A model generated the notes under the pieces. The model worked only from the letters and a program-made list of their open reading frames with translations. It was not told where the DNA came from and did no database searches. A DNA stretch of 40,353 bases. Origin: Bryobacterales bacterium. Lineage in GTDB: Bacteria; Acidobacteriota; Terriglobia; Bryobacterales; Bryobacteraceae. The stretch is taken from NCBI GenBank assembly GCA_003163855.1, contig PLRJ01000054.1:1-40353 (forward strand). Direction: 5' to 3'. Below, piece by piece: positions 1 through 9,332 of this stretch. The translations under genes and the position numbers were made by a program. Numbering within the stretch: position 1 is the stretch's first letter; each line of letters starts with the position of its first letter.

Positions 1-2
1 AA

Positions 3-893
3 CTATTGCAAGTAGATACTAGTGCTCCGTTCAGTCATCTATGGACAAAGGGACTGAATGGGACCCAAATGGACATTCAAGTGGCCGCCGCCAGCCTTGC
101 CTTGTCACATCAAGCCGCACCCGAAATGCTGCCCTTACTGGAACGTGCACTCACCGCGAAAACGCAGATGTCGCCAGACGCCGCGCTGGAGTCTGCTTAC
201 ATTTGGACGGCCATCCAGGTGGATGAGGCGGCGGCAGCGAAGGCTGAGCCCGTTGCCAGAAGGCTTACCGAGACCTTTCCGGCTTCCGCCGAAGCGACAG
301 CCCTTTACATGCAGGTTCTGATGAAGCAGAACAAATTGGCCGAGGCTGAGAATGTCGCTATCAAGTTCACGAAGGCGGAGGGTGACGATCCGGCAGTAAC
401 CAACTGGCTGATTAACTGCTACGAATCTGAAAAGCGTTTTAAGGACTCGGCGGCGCTCGCGCTCAAAATGTCGAGCGGCGAGAAAGCCACCACCATGTCG
501 TACAACTTGATGGGCTGGGACGCGGTTTTGGCACACGCTGTGCCGCCTGAAACGCTAGAGGCGGTGCAACATGCCGCTACCTCTAACGCCAGCAACGCGC
601 CACTCCTTCACACTTTGGCAATGATGTACGCCGAGGTTGGAAAGGGGCGAGAGGCGCGCAGCATGGCCGCGCAGGCGATGGCGAATTGGGGCCTGACGGA
701 ACCGAATTCGGAAATTTGGCTGATTTACGGCAGGATCGCGGAAGATTACGGCCTGACGGAGGAAGCGAGATCGGCTTACAGAAAGGTAGAGTCACCTATA
801 TACAAGGCTCTGACTCCCGACAGCACCAGCTTCGCGATTGCCCAGGAACGATTGAAGCTTCTGGAGCAACGAACAAACAAGCCCATCAACTAA
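3..893 (+). CDS. TPR-repeat protein, C-terminal part (5' end outside window)
   Basis: The reading frame is open to the left edge, so the true start probably lies upstream; a TTG at position 6 is the first possible start inside the window. The roughly 295 visible residues are alpha-helical and Ala/Leu/Glu-rich with the spacing of tetratricopeptide repeats, for example around residues 75-125, 195-230 and 235-270 (pattern W/L-x2-G-Y/A-x8-A-x6-P). Such repeats mediate protein-protein contacts. No catalytic motif is visible. It ends 10 bp before the hpt start, so the two may be co-transcribed. The N-terminal domain, which would identify the protein, is not in view. Confidence is high that this is coding and moderate for the TPR call. 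Confidence 0.75.
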   Translation, partial: LLQVDTSAPFSHLWTKGLNGTQMDIQVAAASLALSHQAAPEMLPLLERALTAKTQMSPDAALESAYIWTAIQVDEAAAAKAEPVARRLTETFPASAEATALYMQVLMKQNKLAEAENVAIKFTKAEGDDPAVTNWLINCYESEKRFKDSAALALKMSSGEKATTMSYNLMGWDAVLAHAVPPETLEAVQHAATSNASNAPLLHTLAMMYAEVGKGREARSMAAQAMANWGLTEPNSEIWLIYGRIAEDYGLTEEARSAYRKVESPIYKALTPDSTSFAIAQERLKLLEQRTNKPIN

Positions 894-903
894 ACTTGTC
901 AAA

Positions 904-1428
904 GTGCCTGGCAATTCTCTGCGAGTTCTTATATCCGCTGAACAAATTCAGCAACGCGTGCGCGAAATGGCGGATCAAATCGAAAACGATTTTCCCCAAG
1001 GACCGATCTACATTGTCTCCGTTCTAAAAGGCGCCTTCGTGTTTGTCGCGGACCTGGCGCGGGCTTTAAAGCGGCACTCTGTGCGTATCGAGTTCATGGC
1101 TATTTCCAGTTATGGGAATCAGAAAACCAGCTCAGGGCAAGTGAAGGTCACGCGCGATCTGGATGTCAACATCGAGGGCCACGATGTTCTGATTGTCGAG
1201 GACATTATCGACAGCGGTGTCACGCTCAGTTATCTCAAGCGGCTGCTGGAACAACGCAAGCCGCGATCCTTGGCTATCGCGACTTTGTTGGACAAGCCCG
1301 ACCGCCGAATCGCTCCGGTCGATGTTAAATACATCGGCTTCCAAATCCCCGATGAGTTCGTAGTTGGCTATGGGCTCGATTACGCCGAGGATTACCGGAA
1401 CCTGGGCGATATCTGCGTTTTGTCCTAA
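904..1428 (+). CDS. hpt: Hypoxanthine phosphoribosyltransferase
   Basis: Cytosolic purine-salvage enzyme that joins hypoxanthine or guanine to PRPP to make IMP or GMP. The 174-residue length is normal for the family. The PRPP-binding loop VLIVEDIIDSGVT is at residues 95-107, with the conserved acidic pair E99/D100. The family C-terminal signature FVVGYGLDYAEDYRNL is at about 152-167, and the flexible-loop serine-tyrosine (SSY) is at 68-70. I chose the GTG start at 904 because it gives the usual N-terminus; there is no clear Shine-Dalgarno. The gene lies just after the TPR gene and converges with the HEAT-repeat gene, with only 5 bp between the two stop codons. Confidence 0.95.
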   Translation: MPGNSLRVLISAEQIQQRVREMADQIENDFPQGPIYIVSVLKGAFVFVADLARALKRHSVRIEFMAISSYGNQKTSSGQVKVTRDLDVNIEGHDVLIVEDIIDSGVTLSYLKRLLEQRKPRSLAIATLLDKPDRRIAPVDVKYIGFQIPDEFVVGYGLDYAEDYRNLGDICVLS

Positions 1429-1433
1429 CCGCA

Positions 1434-2405
1434 CTACGCGAACTTTCGCCGAAAAACACTCTCCAGCTCTTCGCGGCCTGCCACCGCCTCTGCCACGCGC
1501 GCCACAATCTGCTCCGATTCGCGATGCAGTTCCAGCGCCTGTAACGCTTCCTCCGCTACGCGCAGGCGCGCCGTGCGCACTTGTTGCAGCAGGAAATCCA
1601 GTGCCGCATCCAGGCGCGACGTACTCATAGCGCGCAGCAACACTGCACCGGCGCCCAGCGCCTGCACCTTGGTCCACTCGGCTTGCAGCATGGCCAACGC
1701 TTCCGGCAACCGCGATGCACCCAATGCCAGCGCCGCTTCCTCCCGGACCTCTTCCTTCTTGTGCTGGAGGAACTCGGCTACGAAGGGAATACCGGCGACG
1801 GTTTCCAACTCCAGCAGCGACTCCAGCACCTGCCCCGTCACCCGAACTTCTTCATCCCCGGCTCGCGCCTTCAGACGCAGCAGCAGCGCCGCATCCTCAC
1901 CGCCCATATGCTCTAACGCGCGCGCAGCGTCGGCTCGCACCTTGGCGTCGTCTTCTGTTACCGCATTCACCAGGTGAAGCAGAATTTCGCCTCGGCGAAT
2001 ATCGCGGCACTGCACCAGCGCCAGCGCACAGGTGGCGCGCAACACACCGGCCGTGTCCGATTTGCCGCCGCGCACGGGCTCCCACTGGTGATGCTGCACG
2101 CCGCGTAGAAAGACGGCCGAATCGTCGCAGCCCATATCCTTAAGAGCCTGCGAAATCGCATTTTTTCCCCAGCATTGTGGATCGCTTTCAGCAGCTTTGA
2201 CGAACAGCCGGTCGAACGCCGCTAGAAGATCGGGAAGCAGCGCGAATTCCTGCCATTCGCCCGCGATGGCCGCCGCTTTCGCCACGATAAGGTTGACCTT
2301 GTCGCGCAGGGCCCTGCGCAGCTCGGCCACCGTCTCCTGTGAGCGCTCCGCGCTGCGCACAGATTTCAAATGTTCCAGCTGCTGCTGCACACGGTCGTTC
2401 TTCAT
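1434..2405 (-). CDS. HEAT-repeat protein
   Basis: A 323-residue all-helical protein with repeated VRxxAAxALG-type units, the HEAT/PBS-lyase repeat pattern: for example VRADAARALEHMG near 155-168, VRVTGQVLESLLEL near 186-199, and VREEAALALGASR near 219-231. HEAT arrays are scaffolds for protein binding. No catalytic residues, signal peptide or membrane segments are visible. It is the last gene of a leftward group, 13 bp downstream of the ABM-like gene. Function is unknown; a phycobilin-lyase-like role is unlikely given the neighbours. Confidence 0.8.
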   Translation of the reverse strand: MKNDRVQQQLEHLKSVRSAERSQETVAELRRALRDKVNLIVAKAAAIAGEWQEFALLPDLLAAFDRLFVKAAESDPQCWGKNAISQALKDMGCDDSAVFLRGVQHHQWEPVRGGKSDTAGVLRATCALALVQCRDIRRGEILLHLVNAVTEDDAKVRADAARALEHMGGEDAALLLRLKARAGDEEVRVTGQVLESLLELETVAGIPFVAEFLQHKKEEVREEAALALGASRLPEALAMLQAEWTKVQALGAGAVLLRAMSTSRLDAALDFLLQQVRTARLRVAEEALQALELHRESEQIVARVAEAVAGREELESVFRRKFA

Positions 2406-2418
2406 TAGCTCTGGCCAG

Positions 2419-2745
2419 TCAATTGAGCGGAACGAAACCGGCGAACATCGTGCCCGCTTCTGCCAGCGTGTTCAGCGGAACGTAGTCGCAGGCGGCAGCA
2501 TAGCGTTGCCACATGACGGCCAAGCCGGCATGCTGGTGCGCTTTCTCTAATCCACCTTCCGCCCACTCGAAAACTTCGACGATTGTCCCGTCAGCGGCAG
2601 AGGCGACGATGTGGGGACGATCCGTCGCTAGCCCAAGGCTTCGCAAATATGGTACGTGTTCGTGCGAAAGCGCCAATAAGTCAGCTTCTTTGCCCTGCTT
2701 AGGTTTATACGCAACGATGGAGAGGCGCGCCGTTGGATTGTTCAC
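2419..2745 (-). CDS. Small ABM/NIPSNAP-like hypothetical protein
   Basis: A 108-residue protein with the length and alpha-beta pattern of dimeric ferredoxin-like (ABM or NIPSNAP) proteins: an N-terminal strand (LSIVAYKPKQGKE), a helix with HEHVPYLRSLG, a strand ending in IVEVFEW, and a helix containing W79. The GTG start at 2745 lies 7 bp after the OpgC-like gene, which suggests a transcriptional unit. No catalytic residues can be assigned, because many members of this fold have no known activity. The fold call is inferred from pattern only. Confidence 0.6.
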   Translation of the reverse strand: MNNPTARLSIVAYKPKQGKEADLLALSHEHVPYLRSLGLATDRPHIVASAADGTIVEVFEWAEGGLEKAHQHAGLAVMWQRYAAACDYVPLNTLAEAGTMFAGFVPLN

Positions 2746-2752
2746 CCTACTA

Positions 2753-3925
2753 TCAGATCACCTTCTCCGGATGCCGCCTGGCTACCCAAAGCTGGTGCGC
2801 CCGCGCCGTCAGGAACATGGCGCTGATAGTTGCCACCAGCACAATGATCTGCTGCCACCATGGAAGATTGGGATCGGCATCATGACTTAGCGCGTCGGCG
2901 CCGATGCAGCACAGCACATGAACGGAGAAGACTTCAATGGAGGCCTGGCCCAGGCGCGCCAGTGGACGAAACACAGCGACTGAAGCGATCGACGTTCCAT
3001 ACCTCACCAGCAGCAAAGCGATGGCGGAAAAATTAACGATGCGGACCGACGCCAGATGCCATTTGTCCACCAACCAGCCGTAGACGTTCGGATCGATCCA
3101 CTGATCCGCCGGACAGTAGCGTAGCACCAGGAAGACAGCGGCGACGGCCATGCTTATCTGTAACAGCCATCGCGGAATGCGGAGCGGTTCTTTCGTGGAA
3201 CTATCGGCCAAATTTTCCGCATACATGGTGCCTAGAGCGAGTCCCACAATCCATAGCAGTTGCCAGGCAAAAAGATCAAACGATCCGGTGGAATTCTCAG
3301 GCACGTGCAGGCCGAAGATGTCGGAATGGCGATAAACCCAAGCGCGCAATCCAAATTGCGCTGCCGCCCAAACCACGAAACTCGAGTAGATGACTGGTTC
3401 CCAACTCCAGCGCTGAGCCGCCTTGCGCGCGATGGGTGTCATGGCCATGAACATGACATACATGGGCAGGATGTCCAGCAGAGAGGGCCGATACTCCAGC
3501 AACACAGCCGCTATGATGGCGCGTTTAGGACTTTGCAGGTAGTAAGAAAGTAAGTTGCGCAGCGCGTCACGATGAAACGCAACGCCCACTTCGGCCACCA
3601 GGGTGAATGCAATCGCCAGCAGGCCGCAATGGTAGGCGTAGACTCGCAGCGTGCGCTTGCCAATATCGCGCAAGGCTCCTAATTCACCGCGCTTGCGTTG
3701 CGCGCGGAACTGAATCTGGCCCACCATGAAGGCGGCCAGAAAGATGAAGCCTTCCGCGCCGGAGACAAAACCGAAAGTCTGGTTGGAAAGGGTACTCGCC
3801 TTGGTGGGCAGATGCGTTAGCGCCATCCACAACAACAAGAAACCCCGCAGAATATCTAATTCAACAACCCGTCCGCTCTTTTTGACGGGTTGACTAACTG
3901 TTTGGGTGACCGTTTTTAAGCCCAA
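2753..3925 (-). CDS. OpgC-like integral membrane acyltransferase
   Basis: A 390-residue polytopic membrane protein. The N-terminal signature ELDILRGFLLLWMALTHLP (about residues 22-40) is the R-G-x-H motif characteristic of OpgC/acyltransferase-3-like proteins, and about ten hydrophobic segments follow. In enterobacteria OpgC succinylates osmoregulated periplasmic glucans. In this lineage the substrate is unknown, and no opgG/opgH genes are present in the window, so I do not assign the symbol. It is followed closely by the small ABM-like gene and preceded, 12 bp upstream, by the CDGSH gene, so the three probably share a transcript. Confidence 0.8.
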   Translation of the reverse strand: MGLKTVTQTVSQPVKKSGRVVELDILRGFLLLWMALTHLPTKASTLSNQTFGFVSGAEGFIFLAAFMVGQIQFRAQRKRGELGALRDIGKRTLRVYAYHCGLLAIAFTLVAEVGVAFHRDALRNLLSYYLQSPKRAIIAAVLLEYRPSLLDILPMYVMFMAMTPIARKAAQRWSWEPVIYSSFVVWAAAQFGLRAWVYRHSDIFGLHVPENSTGSFDLFAWQLLWIVGLALGTMYAENLADSSTKEPLRIPRWLLQISMAVAAVFLVLRYCPADQWIDPNVYGWLVDKWHLASVRIVNFSAIALLLVRYGTSIASVAVFRPLARLGQASIEVFSVHVLCCIGADALSHDADPNLPWWQQIIVLVATISAMFLTARAHQLWVARRHPEKVI

Positions 3926-3937
3926 GCAGTGGGACGA

Positions 3938-4168
3938 TTAAATCTTCGGTTTTGGTGCAGGCAATTCGCGCGCTTCGCAGACGGACGGCCAGCCGGCACG
4001 CGCATGCGCTCCGTCACAAAACGGTTTATTTTCGGACAATCCGCAGCGGCATAGTGAAATCACCGACCTGCCGGCCAGACCGAACGGATTTCCGGCCGCG
4101 TCATAGATCTGAAAATCGCCTTCAATCCGGATGGGACCATTGTTCAAGATGGTGACTTTTGTTGACAT
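3938..4168 (-). CDS. CDGSH-type iron-sulfur domain protein
   Basis: A 76-residue protein carrying the CDGSH [2Fe-2S] motif as C40-x-C42 ... C51-D-G-A-H55, i.e. three Cys and one His ligand in the order and spacing of mitoNEET-type proteins. The expected conserved Pro (P49) is present. Bacterial members are small soluble proteins of uncertain role, perhaps electron transfer or Fe-S handling. The start codon at 4168 is only 42 bp from the divergent GH88 start, so both promoters must sit in or overlap this short gap. Confidence 0.9.
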   Translation of the reverse strand: MSTKVTILNNGPIRIEGDFQIYDAAGNPFGLAGRSVISLCRCGLSENKPFCDGAHARAGWPSVCEARELPAPKPKI

Positions 4169-4210
4169 TCAGCCTGATGGTAGCAAAGGCATTCACTCGG
4201 GCTCCTATAA

Positions 4211-5392
4211 TTGTCATCGCGGGTATATTCAGTGATCCAATTCGTTCTCGAGTCCGACCGGAAACTGTTTGAAGGCGCTATGGGCTTCGCTCAGCAACAG
4301 GTCAAGCGGTTGATAGAAAAGCATCCGGATTTTTATCCGATGTACACGGAAGGGGGCCAATGGCATCACGATGGGCCGAAATTCACCCATTGGTGCGATG
4401 GTTTTTTGCCCGGCATGATGTGGCTTTTTCTGAAGCATCGCGGCCAGGATAAAGCGGAATCCAGGTTTTGGATGGACCAGGCTATCCGTTACAGCCGCCC
4501 GTTGGAGACGCGCATTCCTGAAAGCGACGTGCACGATATGGGCTTCATTTTTTTCTCAACTTTCTACCGCTGGTATCGATTGACGCGTGACAACTCCATT
4601 CACGAGATTGTGCTGGAAGCGGGTAAGAAGCTGGCCAGCCATTTCAACGATAACGGCCAGTATCTGCAATCCATGGTGGCGGAAGATTCCATCTTCATCG
4701 ACGTCATGATGAATGTCGGCCTTATTTTTTATGCGGCTCGCGAACTGAACGACAAGCGTCTGCGCGATATTGCGACGCGCCATTGCATCACCACTCGACG
4801 CACGCTGATCCGTGCCGACGGTTCGACGGCGCATGAAGGCATTTTTGATCTGGAGACAGGTGAGTTTCTGCGCCAGGTTACACAGCAGGGTTTTCGTGGT
4901 GACTCGTGCTGGTCGCGCGGACTCACCTGGGCGCTCTACGGTTTTACAGCGTCGTATGAGTACAGCCGCGATCCGCGCTTCCTCAGCACTGCCGAAGCCT
5001 GTGCCGATTACTACATAACGCATACACCCTCCGATGGTGTTCCGCCATGGGACTACAACGCCCCGACAGAAGAACGGCTGGTGGATTCGTCGGCCGCCGC
5101 CATCGCCGCCGCGGGGTTAATGCGGCTGTGCCGGCACATTGCTGACCCCATGAAGGGCCACTTCTATTGGTCCACCGCCATTCATATTCTGCGGACGTTG
5201 TGCAGTAAGTACATGGACCCGCGCGAGACCGATTGGGAAGGCGTGCTGAAGGGCGGCGTTTATCACCTGCCCAAGGATTTAGGCGTCAACGAGTCGGTGA
5301 TGTGGGGCGACTATTATTTTGTCGAAGCTTTGGAAGAAGCTTTGCGAGTGATGCGAACGGCTAGCAGCGGGACGCCTGTCGCGCCTAATTAA
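4211..5392 (+). CDS. GH88-family unsaturated glucuronyl hydrolase
   Basis: Predicted to remove unsaturated uronic acid residues from oligosaccharides left by polysaccharide lyases, by vinyl-ether hydration rather than classical hydrolysis. The two catalytic aspartates of the family are visible as D109 in HDMGF and D164 in IFIDVMMN. The (alpha/alpha)6-barrel Trp/Gly-rich features are present, such as the [13 protein letters not shown] run at about 233-245 and WDYNAP near 280. At 393 residues it has the normal length. No signal peptide is seen, so a cytoplasmic location is likely. The TTG start at 4211 has no clear ribosome site; GTG 4232 or ATG 4280 are alternatives, but the latter would cut into the first helix. 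Confidence 0.85.
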   Translation: MSSRVYSVIQFVLESDRKLFEGAMGFAQQQVKRLIEKHPDFYPMYTEGGQWHHDGPKFTHWCDGFLPGMMWLFLKHRGQDKAESRFWMDQAIRYSRPLETRIPESDVHDMGFIFFSTFYRWYRLTRDNSIHEIVLEAGKKLASHFNDNGQYLQSMVAEDSIFIDVMMNVGLIFYAARELNDKRLRDIATRHCITTRRTLIRADGSTAHEGIFDLETGEFLRQVTQQGFRGDSCWSRGLTWALYGFTASYEYSRDPRFLSTAEACADYYITHTPSDGVPPWDYNAPTEERLVDSSAAAIAAAGLMRLCRHIADPMKGHFYWSTAIHILRTLCSKYMDPRETDWEGVLKGGVYHLPKDLGVNESVMWGDYYFVEALEEALRVMRTASSGTPVAPN

Positions 5393-5394
5393 TT

Positions 5395-5435
5395 CGCCTC
5401 CTGGAAAGTACACTAGAGAGGTACAGTAGGAGGCG
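5395..5435 (+). promoter_or_regulatory. Hairpin burying the iorA ribosome binding site
   Basis: CGCCTCCT at 5395-5402 is a perfect 8-bp complement of AGGAGGCG at 5428-5435, which contains the iorA Shine-Dalgarno (AGGAGG at 5428-5433, 6 nt before the ATG). A short inner stem GTAC/GTAC (5408-5411, 5421-5424) can also form. The arms are seen directly; that they form in vivo is inference. Confidence 0.5.
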
Positions 5436-5439
5436 CTCC

Positions 5440-5916
5440 ATGGCGGCCATCACCTTTTCATTAAACGGCAGCAAGCAGACGGTTCAGGCCCAGCCCGACA
5501 TGCCACTGCTTTGGGTTCTGCGCGATACGCTGCAACTCACCGGAACTAAGTACGGCTGCGGCATTGCGCTTTGCGGCGCCTGCACGGTTCATGTGGACGG
5601 GCATCCCACGCGCTCCTGTGTCACTCCGGTTGGGACGCTGGCGGGTAAGTCCGTCATCACAATCGAAGGACTCTCGAAAGATCTGACGCATCCCGTCCAG
5701 CAAGCCTGGATTGAAGAGGACGTGCCGCAATGTGGCTACTGCCAATCGGGTCAGATTATGAGTGCCGCTTCACTTCTGGAGAAAACCTCGCATCCCACTG
5801 ATGCTGATATCGACGAAGCGATGCGGGGAAATATCTGCCGCTGTGGAACCTATTCGCAAATTCGGCGCGCCATGCACCGCGCCGCCGAGATTAAGTCGAA
5901 AGGAGTTTCGGCGTGA
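5440..5916 (+). CDS. iorA: Isoquinoline 1-oxidoreductase-type small subunit, two [2Fe-2S] clusters
   Basis: A xanthine-oxidase-superfamily iron-sulfur subunit of 158 residues that passes electrons from the molybdenum centre. The N-terminal plant-type cluster ligands are C40, C45, C48 and C60, in the pattern CGIALCGAC...C. The second, C-terminal cluster uses C98/C101 (CGYC) and C133/C135 (CRC). It has a near-perfect Shine-Dalgarno (AGGAGG) and overlaps iorB by 4 bp (GTGA), which indicates translational coupling. No FAD-binding subunit is adjacent, consistent with IorAB-type enzymes that donate to cytochromes. The actual substrate (N-heterocycle or aldehyde) cannot be read from sequence. Confidence 0.9.
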   Translation: MAAITFSLNGSKQTVQAQPDMPLLWVLRDTLQLTGTKYGCGIALCGACTVHVDGHPTRSCVTPVGTLAGKSVITIEGLSKDLTHPVQQAWIEEDVPQCGYCQSGQIMSAASLLEKTSHPTDADIDEAMRGNICRCGTYSQIRRAMHRAAEIKSKGVSA

Positions 5917-8006
5917 GCTCATTGACTATAAACAGGCGTGAGCTGCTGGGCGGTCTTGGCGGCTTCCTGATGGCCGTTGCCTTGCCTGAATCATCGCCCG
6001 CAAAAGCCCAGCGTCCCGGCGGCGCTCCGCTGAAGCCCAATGCCTATATCCACATCGCGCCGGATAACACCGTCACCTTCACCATCGTTAAAGGTGAGAT
6101 GGGGCAAGGAACACTCACATCACTGTCGATGATTCTGGCCGATGAGCTTGATTGCGATTGGGCCACTGTGCGCACCGAATTTGCTCCAGTCGATCCGGCA
6201 TCGTTCGGACCCATGCAAGGCGTGTATGGCAGCACCAGCATTCGCACCATGTGGAAGCCGATGCGGGCTGCGGGAGCCACTGCGCGGCTGATGCTTGTCC
6301 AGGCAGCGGCGCAGAAGTGGAACATCGATGCGGCGCAGCTTCGAACCGAGAACGGCTTCGTCGTCGGCCCAAGTCAGCGGGCCGCTTATGGAGCGCTCGC
6401 CGAGATTGCGGCGCAACTGCCTGTTCCGCAAAACGCACCGCAGAAAGACTCCAAAAGCTTCAAACTGATTGGCACTCCAGCCAAACGTCTTGATACGCGC
6501 GACAAAGTAAGCGGAGCCACCAAGTTCGGGATTGACGCGCATGTTCCAGGCATGTCTTACGCAGTGCTGGCTCGTTGTCCGGTCTTTGGTGGCAAAGTAG
6601 CCAGCGTGGATGCGGCGAAGGCCAGGGCGGTTCCGGGAGTGCGAGACATTGTCGTCGTTTCGCGCGGCGTAGCTGTTCTCGCCGACAACACCTGGTCTGC
6701 TATGCAGGGCCGCAAGGCACTGCAGGTCCAGTGGGACGAAGGTGCGAACGCCGGGCTTAGCAGCGCTGTTATCCGGCAGAAGATGATCGAGCTGGCCGCA
6801 CAACCAGGCGCGGTCGCCAAGAACGACGGTGACTACGCAACCGTACTCGCTCAGGCCGGGCGCAAGTTGGAGGCGGTTTATGAAGCTCCTTATTTGTCGC
6901 ATGCGTGCATGGAACCGCTGAACTGTACAGTGGCTCTCAAGGGCGACAAATGCGAAATCTGGTCTTCGACTCAGATGCCCAGCGGCGCGCGCCAAGTGGC
7001 AGCGAAAATAGCCGGTCTTAAGCCCGATCAGATCACCGTCCATAGCATGTTCATGGGCGGAGGATTCGGGCGGCGCGGCGGCACCGACTACGTCGAAGAA
7101 GCTGTGGAGATTGCCAAAGTCGCGGGTGTTCCCGTCAAATTGACATGGTCGCGCGAAGACGATATCCAGCATGGACCTTTCCGTCCTGCTGCTTACGTCA
7201 CCTTCGCCGGAGCGCTGGACGCCGATGGCTGGCCGCTTGTTTATAGCTCGCGCGTGGTGTGTCCGTCGTTTTTCGGGACCGGCGACGGTGTAGACGGCAT
7301 CGCGGTGGAAGGCATCGATTCGCTGGAATACACCTTCCCGCATTTTCACGTGGATTATCAGAAAGCCGACGGCACCATTCCGACGTCGTTCTGGCGCTCG
7401 GTCGGTTATTCGCAGAACACATTTTTTGCCGAGTCGTTTTTGGATGAGCTGGCTGCGGCAGGCAAGAAGGACCCGCTGGAAGTGCGCCGGCGCCTGCTGG
7501 CGAAGTCGCCGCGACTGTTGGCCGTTCTGAATCTTGCCGCGGAGAAAGCGAACTGGGGCCAGCCACCTGCCGGCCGCTTTCAGGGCATGGCAATCGTGAA
7601 TAACCTGGGAAGTTACACGGCGGAAGTCGCCGAAGTCTCCATCAGCGAAGGCAAGCTGCGCGTTCATCGCGTCGTCTGCGCGGTCGATTGCGGCCAGGTG
7701 GTGAATCCCGCCATTGTGAAACAGCAGATGGAAAGCGGCATCGCCTACGGTCTGACGGCTGCGCTGAAGGGCGAAATCACCATCGACAAAGGACGCGTGC
7801 AGCAAGGCAACTTCGACACCTATGGTATGTTGCGCATCGATGAGATGCCTTCTATTGAAGTCCACATCGTTGCCAGTTCGCAAGCGCCCGGCGGCATTGG
7901 TGAAGCCAGCACCCCGCCCATCGCGCCCGCCGTTGCCAACGCCATTTTCGCAGCTACCGGCAAACGTATTCGTACACTTCCTATAAAAAATGAAGCTTTG
8001 GCTTAG
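5913..8006 (+). CDS. iorB: Isoquinoline 1-oxidoreductase-type large subunit, molybdopterin-binding, Tat-exported
   Basis: A 697-residue molybdenum hydroxylase large subunit. The N-terminus has a twin-arginine signal (NRRELLGG, R8-R9) followed by a hydrophobic stretch to about residue 32, so the IorAB dimer is probably exported folded. Molybdopterin-contact motifs include the glycine-rich [12 protein letters not shown] at about 379-390 and, near the C-terminus, [10 protein letters not shown] (about 659-668) with the catalytic glutamate. GTG start, 4-bp overlap with iorA. The last 17 bp overlap the SGNH hydrolase gene, giving a three-gene operon. A role in aldehyde or heterocycle oxidation is inferred from family only. 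Confidence 0.9.
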   Translation: MSSLTINRRELLGGLGGFLMAVALPESSPAKAQRPGGAPLKPNAYIHIAPDNTVTFTIVKGEMGQGTLTSLSMILADELDCDWATVRTEFAPVDPASFGPMQGVYGSTSIRTMWKPMRAAGATARLMLVQAAAQKWNIDAAQLRTENGFVVGPSQRAAYGALAEIAAQLPVPQNAPQKDSKSFKLIGTPAKRLDTRDKVSGATKFGIDAHVPGMSYAVLARCPVFGGKVASVDAAKARAVPGVRDIVVVSRGVAVLADNTWSAMQGRKALQVQWDEGANAGLSSAVIRQKMIELAAQPGAVAKNDGDYATVLAQAGRKLEAVYEAPYLSHACMEPLNCTVALKGDKCEIWSSTQMPSGARQVAAKIAGLKPDQITVHSMFMGGGFGRRGGTDYVEEAVEIAKVAGVPVKLTWSREDDIQHGPFRPAAYVTFAGALDADGWPLVYSSRVVCPSFFGTGDGVDGIAVEGIDSLEYTFPHFHVDYQKADGTIPTSFWRSVGYSQNTFFAESFLDELAAAGKKDPLEVRRRLLAKSPRLLAVLNLAAEKANWGQPPAGRFQGMAIVNNLGSYTAEVAEVSISEGKLRVHRVVCAVDCGQVVNPAIVKQQMESGIAYGLTAALKGEITIDKGRVQQGNFDTYGMLRIDEMPSIEVHIVASSQAPGGIGEASTPPIAPAVANAIFAATGKRIRTLPIKNEALA

Positions 8007-8859
8007 CTTTTCAAACAAGACGCTGCCTGCAGCGGCGGCCTTTGCGCTATTCGCTCTTGGATCGTCCCTCTGTTCGGCCGCTCCTGTGCCGATCTACAAA
8101 ACTCTCTACGTATTTGGCGACAGCTATTCGGACATGGGCGAAGGCTACCTCGATTGCGATGGCCCCACCGCCGTCGCCTTTCTCGCCAGCCGCCTTGGCC
8201 TGAAGTTGCTTCCCTCCAACGACCCCCAGGTAGGCAAGAACAGCAGCCTCGACTTTGCCATCAGTGGCGCACAAACCGGCTCTGGCGAGGGCAAGCGCAC
8301 CGGTGACGCCATGCTGGGTGTCGGCATGCAGAACCAAGTGGAGACCTTCTCACAATTGGTGCAGTTAAAGGTTATCGAGTTTGATCCTCAGACCACTCTC
8401 TTCTTCCTCGCCGGCGGCTTGAACGATCGCAAGGTGCCTGGCAATACCACCGTCGCCAACCTGGAAGGCGAAATTAAGACGCTTTACTCCCTGGGTGCGC
8501 GCCATTTTTCCATCGCAATGCTGCCCATCGCCATTCCTCCTTTCAGCGAAGTGGGTAAGCGCCTGAACCCGCTGATTCAACCCATTCCAGCCGCCATGAT
8601 GGCTCAATTGCCAGGCGCACAGATCAACTTAAGCCACTGGGGCACGTTCTTTGACGAAGTGATGGAAAAGCCCGCCGAGTACGGCATTAAAAATACGACC
8701 GACGCCTGCGCCGGACGTGCCATCTTTAATCAAGACATTACACCCTGTATGGCACCCGAAACTTACTTCTACTATCATGCCGGCCACCCGTCGATGGCGG
8801 TGCACAAAATCGTGGGCGAAAAGCTATATAAGGAATTGACTTCGCAAGCCAGGCAGTAG
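7990..8859 (+). CDS. Exported SGNH/GDSL-family hydrolase
   Basis: A 289-residue protein with an N-terminal signal peptide (hydrophobic residues about 12-28, cleavage probably near SAAPVP). SGNH block I is VFGDSYSD with nucleophile S45; block II is the Gly in ISGAQTG (G93); block III is GGLND with N145; block V is HAGHPS with H266. The family Asp normally three residues before the catalytic His is replaced by H263. It resembles the phospholipase/thermolabile-hemolysin-like branch, so it may be a lipase or esterase. The start overlaps the end of iorB by 17 bp, which suggests co-expression, although the functional link is unclear. Confidence 0.85.
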   Translation: MKLWLSFSNKTLPAAAAFALFALGSSLCSAAPVPIYKTLYVFGDSYSDMGEGYLDCDGPTAVAFLASRLGLKLLPSNDPQVGKNSSLDFAISGAQTGSGEGKRTGDAMLGVGMQNQVETFSQLVQLKVIEFDPQTTLFFLAGGLNDRKVPGNTTVANLEGEIKTLYSLGARHFSIAMLPIAIPPFSEVGKRLNPLIQPIPAAMMAQLPGAQINLSHWGTFFDEVMEKPAEYGIKNTTDACAGRAIFNQDITPCMAPETYFYYHAGHPSMAVHKIVGEKLYKELTSQARQ

Positions 8860-8862
8860 AAT

Positions 8863-9330
8863 TTACTCGACTTCCAATTCCCCGCAAATGGCGAAGTTGA
8901 ATTCCGGGACACTCACCATAAGCGCGCCATGAACTTTGCGCGAGTCCGGCTCACTAAGCCGCTGGTAAACCGCTGCCTCCAGGCACTCCATGAAATCAAG
9001 TTGCAACTCAACCCTGTTGCAGCACGAGCAGCAGAGTTCAATATGCTCTTCAAACGCCTCAGCAGCTATCTTTTCCTCGCTGTGCATGCAAATCTCAGAA
9101 CGGGACTGCGTCGCCAGCGACTCCTCAGGGTTTCTGACTTCAGCCTGATCGACGGATCCCAAGCGTTTTGAGCCACCCTGGCTAAGCAGAGCCGCTCCCA
9201 GGCGCTCACCCGAGCAATCGCTTCGCGATGAACTTCCGCTGCTATGTAACGCCTGATTCAAGTCCAGAAACTTGATCCGAACTGTCAACCGCAGATCCCG
9301 GTTTGTGCTTTCCGAATGAAGTTGGGACAT
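8863..9330 (-). CDS. Small cysteine-rich zinc-finger-like hypothetical protein
   Basis: A 155-residue soluble protein. Residues 83-104 contain H83 ... H96-x3-C100-x2-C103, spaced like the zinc-binding module of anti-sigma factors (H-x3-C-x2-C), with the preceding SEEKIAAEAFEEHIELC helix typical of that module. There is no transmembrane segment. The N-terminal 80 residues are Ser/Arg-rich and look unstructured. The ATG follows, by 2 nt, the stop of a 9-codon leader ORF that has the better ribosome site. The gene could be a soluble anti-sigma-like regulator, but no cognate sigma gene is adjacent. It converges with the SGNH gene, with 3 bp between the stops. Confidence 0.6.
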   Translation of the reverse strand: MSQLHSESTNRDLRLTVRIKFLDLNQALHSSGSSSRSDCSGERLGAALLSQGGSKRLGSVDQAEVRNPEESLATQSRSEICMHSEEKIAAEAFEEHIELCCSCCNRVELQLDFMECLEAAVYQRLSEPDSRKVHGALMVSVPEFNFAICGELEVE

Positions 9331-9332
9331 TT

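Noticed and set aside
6120..8018. A 632-codon open frame on the minus strand opposite iorB
   Set aside because: It is antisense to a gene with full family motifs; the protein is His/Arg-rich with no recognisable domain, as expected when a GC-rich gene is read backwards.
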